Below, piece after piece: positions 61,601-64,000 of a stretch of 64,000 bases of DNA. Position numbers and translations under genes: made by a program. The stretch spans positions 1 through 64,000 of the forward strand of contig NZ_JAMXMB010000033.1 of NCBI RefSeq assembly GCF_024055635.1. Reading direction: 5' to 3'. Within the stretch, counting starts at the first letter, position 1, and every line of letters starts with the position of its first letter. Under the pieces are notes generated by a model. The model did no database searches. It was not told the origin of the DNA and saw nothing but the letters and a program-made list of their open reading frames with translations. The DNA comes from Microbacterium yannicii. Its GTDB lineage: Bacteria > Actinomycetota > Actinomycetes > Actinomycetales > Microbacteriaceae.

Positions 61601-62564
61601 CTAGCGTCCTGGGCGAGGCCGTGACGTCGGGAGACCGGCGCCTTGCAGGATGTCATAGAGCATCCTCGGCGACCGGAGCGCGGGCAGCCGCCAGCGCGAG
61701 AACGCGGTGACCTGGCGGCGGAGCTCGTCCTCCCGATCCTTCTCCGCCAGCAGGACCTCCTCCGGAGTTCGACCCTTCAGCAGCCCCGGATCGCGGTACT
61801 TGCCCGCGCCGTCGAACTCGCCGATGTGGCGATGGTCCGGCCAGAAGAAGTCGCTGAACGCCTCGCGGCCGTCCGCGAGCGTGAACCGAGCCTGCAGCTG
61901 CGGCTCGGGAAAGCCCAGCAGTGCGATGAGCACACGGCTCTGCGATTTCGCGCACGCTGTCGGCGAGACTCGTGGCGAAGTCGGCGGCCCGAGGCGCTCG
62001 AGCCGAGCCGCGGCCCGTGACGCTGTGCGCGCGGTCCCGCAGCGCATCACACTCGACCAGCGCGCCACCCGGTCGTCTGTTCCACAGAGCTTGATCCGCC
62101 GCCACGACGCCCTCGAGGAAGCGTGATGACGCCAGGATATCGACCGCGGTCTGCAGCGGAGTGGTCACGCAATGCCTCTCCCACGGGTTGGTCTCGATCT
62201 CCGACAGAGGTCGAGCGTGGCGGCGGAAGGTGCCGCTCGACCTTCCGCCGGAGGCGGTGTCGATGCTCACGTCGATCGTCACCGGCCATCTTCCGAGCAG
62301 ATCGATGCCGTGGAGCGCTGCCGCCCCCCAGTGCGACACGACGAAGGGGGACGCCGCTCGAGCGCCTGCTTCCCACACCCGCTGCGCGTGTCGCGCCATC
62401 GGCGTCAGGCGATCCCACTCGGCCCGCTCGACGTAGGCACCGCGAGCGATGCGGACGATCTCACCACCCGCCAGGCGTGCGCGCAGTCTGCGGTCGTTGA
62501 CGGGCTCGCCGTCGTTCTCGCGGCGGCGGAACACGGTGGCCAGCGGAGGTCTGTCGATCCACAC
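61601..62564 (-). pseudogene. Frameshifted AbiEi-like/DUF559 endonuclease-type gene
   Basis: The N-terminal frame (from GTG 62564) encodes a winged-helix AbiEi-type region (LRARLAGGEIVRIARGAYVE and WGAAALHGIDLL). The C-terminal frame (61601-62068) encodes a DUF559/Vsr-like nuclease fold (SQSRVLIALLGFPEPQLQAR, DFFWPDHRHIGEFDGAGKYR). The two join exactly if one A is removed from the AAA at 61946-61948 (TTT on the plus strand): VRE-SQSRVLIALLG. As it stands the product is out of frame after residue about 205. It may be a real pseudogene or a base-call error. Flanked by 70-bp repeats. Confidence 0.8.
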
Positions 62565-62656
62565 GCCTCAAGATTGCGGGCCCATGTCCGCCGAGCATCG
62601 CCGTGCCGATCCCATCGGTGGATGGAAGCGCCCGGGCATGCCCGTGGGGAGGAGGC

Positions 62657-62726
62657 GCGAGCGCGGCAGTTCCCGGCGAGCGCGCTGTCGTCAGGCGCAG
62701 CGCTCGCAGGGAACTGCAGCGCTCGC
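62657..62726. repeat. 70-bp palindromic repeat, right copy
   Basis: The same 70-base palindrome as 61521-61590 with a different four- or five-base centre and three scattered changes. Arms GCGAGCGCGGCAGTTCCC and GGGAACTGCAGCGCTCGC. It lies 93 bases upstream of the AbiEi/DUF559 start. Confidence 0.85.
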
Positions 62727-62787
62727 GAGCGAGGGAGTAGCGGGGCGGGCCACGGAGAGGGCGCGCGGCGTGGGCGGGACGCCAGGG

Positions 62788-63474
62788 TCAGGCGTCGGGG
62801 GAGTCGGTCAGCAGGCGGTAGCCCATGCCCGACTCGGTCAGCAGGTGGGCGGGGCGGCCCGGGTCGACCTCGAGCTTCTTGCGCAGCTGCGAGATGTACA
62901 GCCGCAGGTAGCCGGTGTCGGCGACCTGCTCGGTGCCCCAGATGTCTTTGAGGAGCGCCTGCCGGGTGACCAGCGACCCGGGGTTGCGGGCGAGGAACTC
63001 GAGGATCCGCCACTCCGTCGGCGTCAGGTGCACGCGCTCGCCGCGGCGCGTGACCGTCTTCGTCGACAGGTCGACGACCACTTCGCCGAACCTCACGACG
63101 GGAGTTCCGGATGCCGCGCCCACGCGCCGTGACAGCGCGCGCAGCCGCGCGAGCAGCTCGTCGATCTGGAACGGCTTGGTGACGTAGTCGTCGGCGCCGG
63201 CATCCAGCGCCTCCACCTTGTCGGCCGAACCCGTACGGCCCGACACGACGATGATGGGCGCCGTCGTCCACCCCCGCAGCGCCTCGATGACCTGGACGCC
63301 GTCGAGCCGCGGCATCCCGAGGTCCACCATCACGATCTCGGGATGCTCCTTGGCGGCCAGCGCCACGGCCGCCGCCCCGTCCGGAGCTGCGACCACCTCG
63401 TACCCGTGCGCGGCCAGCGTGATGCGCAGGGCCCGGACGAGCTGTGGATCATCGTCGGCGACCAGAACCTTCAC
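62788..63474 (-). CDS. kdpE: Response regulator, OmpR/KdpE type
   Basis: A 228-residue response regulator: receiver domain with phospho-Asp51 (MVDLGMPRLDG), acidic pocket at DDD 7-9 and Lys100 in VTKPF, then an OmpR/PhoB winged helix (LTPTEWRILEFLARNPGSLV, SGMGYRLL). The order kinase then regulator and the sequence style match KdpDE, which controls the K+ pump in response to low K+ or high osmolarity. GTG 63474 is 40 bases after the kinase stop. The kdpFABC genes are not in the window. Confidence 0.88.
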   Translation of the reverse strand: MKVLVADDDPQLVRALRITLAAHGYEVVAAPDGAAAVALAAKEHPEIVMVDLGMPRLDGVQVIEALRGWTTAPIIVVSGRTGSADKVEALDAGADDYVTKPFQIDELLARLRALSRRVGAASGTPVVRFGEVVVDLSTKTVTRRGERVHLTPTEWRILEFLARNPGSLVTRQALLKDIWGTEQVADTGYLRLYISQLRKKLEVDPGRPAHLLTESGMGYRLLTDSPDA

Positions 63475-63514
63475 GACTGCGCCCTCATGGCCGCAGGCTT
63501 CACGGATCGAGCCT

Positions 63515-64000
63515 TCATGCGAGCGGCCTCTCGTCGGCGGGGACAGATTCGGCGACGGGCAGTGCGATGACCATCGTGAGGCCTCCCCCGGGCGTGTCCT
63601 CGGGGGTGAGCGTACCGCCCATGCCCTCGGTGAACCCCTTCGACAGCGCGAGTCCGAGACCGAGACCTGCGGTGTTGTCGGTGTCGCCGAGTCGCTGGAA
63701 CGGCGCGAACATGTCGTCGCGGCGTTCCGGCGGGACGCCGCTGCCGTGGTCGACGATGCGGATCTCGGCGGTGCCGCCGAGGCGGCTCGTGGCGACGCGG
63801 ACGCGGGACGCCGCGGGTGCATGACGCACCGCGTTCGCCAGCACGTTCACGAGCACGCGCTGCAGCAGCACGGGGTCGGCCGCCACCGGCGGAAGGTCGG
63901 GATCGAGCGCGAGCTCCACCCCGTCGGGCCCCGCCCCCAGTTCGTCCAGCGCCGCGAGCACCACGCCCGGGGTATCGACGGACTGCAGCGACACCGCCAG
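63515..64000 (-). CDS. kdpD: Sensor histidine kinase, KdpD-like (C-terminal part, runs off the window)
   Basis: The last 161 residues of a histidine kinase; the 5' part is beyond base 64000. The ATPase domain is complete: N-box NVLANAVRHAP, G1 DHGSGVP, F/G2 region DDMFAPFQRLGDTDNTAGLGLGLALSKG. The spacing and GLGLGLALSKGFTEGMGG segment resemble KdpD. The coupling with the downstream KdpE-like regulator supports the call. Confidence 0.85.
   Translation of the reverse strand: MAVSLQSVDTPGVVLAALDELGAGPDGVELALDPDLPPVAADPVLLQRVLVNVLANAVRHAPAASRVRVATSRLGGTAEIRIVDHGSGVPPERRDDMFAPFQRLGDTDNTAGLGLGLALSKGFTEGMGGTLTPEDTPGGGLTMVIALPVAESVPADERPLA

Overview
The window is high-GC actinobacterial DNA. It has GTG starts, ATGA/GTGA-type gene overlaps, a NucS mismatch endonuclease, a fused MrpA/MrpB antiporter subunit, YtrA-type and WhiB-free actinobacterial regulation, and very frequent CGGATGCC/GGCATCCG words. 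Together these point to a Microbacteriaceae chromosome, most likely Microbacterium or a close relative. That assignment is inferred from style and family content, not from a marker gene. No rRNA, tRNA, CRISPR array or complete insertion sequence was seen.

Layout. 0-10.6 kb: a GNAT enzyme, a GntR regulator, a cold-shock protein, a rhomboid-like/DUF2156 membrane protein, a coupled coiled-coil/HAD pair, and a MarR regulator beside a GH106-type glycosidase with a divergent TetR regulator. 10.6-15.5 kb: nucS, an orphan MinD/ParA-like ATPase, and a divergent MFS/LacI pair sharing an operator. 15.8-22.2 kb: a complete Mrp (Mnh) Na+/H+ antiporter operon, A(B)CDEFG, with every junction overlapping. 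22.2-33.8 kb (mostly minus strand): an FAD monooxygenase, an AraC/GyrI-like regulator, a penicillin acylase, a TetR / degenerate-ABC / YhgE-Pip operon, argG and a Pr6Pr membrane protein. 33.9-45.5 kb: an S4 protein, cupin-DUF2255, Mn catalase, purA, a beta-propeller lactonase, a flavin monooxygenase, a LuxR regulator, an AI-2E exporter, chorismate mutase, and a YtrA-type GntR/ABC operon. 45.9-49.2 kb: a proVWX glycine-betaine uptake operon. 49.3-53.6 kb: a coupled patatin/acyltransferase pair and a block of uncharacterised small or membrane proteins that includes two tandem paralogs. 53.7-64 kb: purL, an ArsR/SRPBCC/hydrolase/SRPBCC cluster, a fatty-acid desaturase, TerC, a frameshifted AbiEi/DUF559 gene flanked by 70-bp palindromic repeats, and a KdpDE-like two-component system running off the right edge.

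Most unusual features. (1) Three kinds of interspersed repeat: a 90-140 bp inverted repeat placed just after three minus-strand genes; a 22-bp CTTCGACAAGCTCAG-type repeat that has entered reading frames and lengthened proteins, including tandem expansions in mnhE and in the ABC-like gene; and a 70-bp palindrome pair around the broken AbiEi/DUF559 gene. (2) A YhgE/Pip partner protein that keeps the size and layout of an ABC ATPase but has lost its ATP-binding motifs. (3) A pair of adjacent, uncharacterised membrane-anchored paralogs. (4) Several sharp palindromic operators, one of which covers the start codon of an apparently leaderless ArsR gene.

Physiology suggested. Salt/alkali adaptation (Mrp, ProVWX, Kdp-like sensing), envelope lipid work (DUF2156, desaturase, patatin, acyltransferase), and housekeeping arginine, purine and aromatic synthesis.
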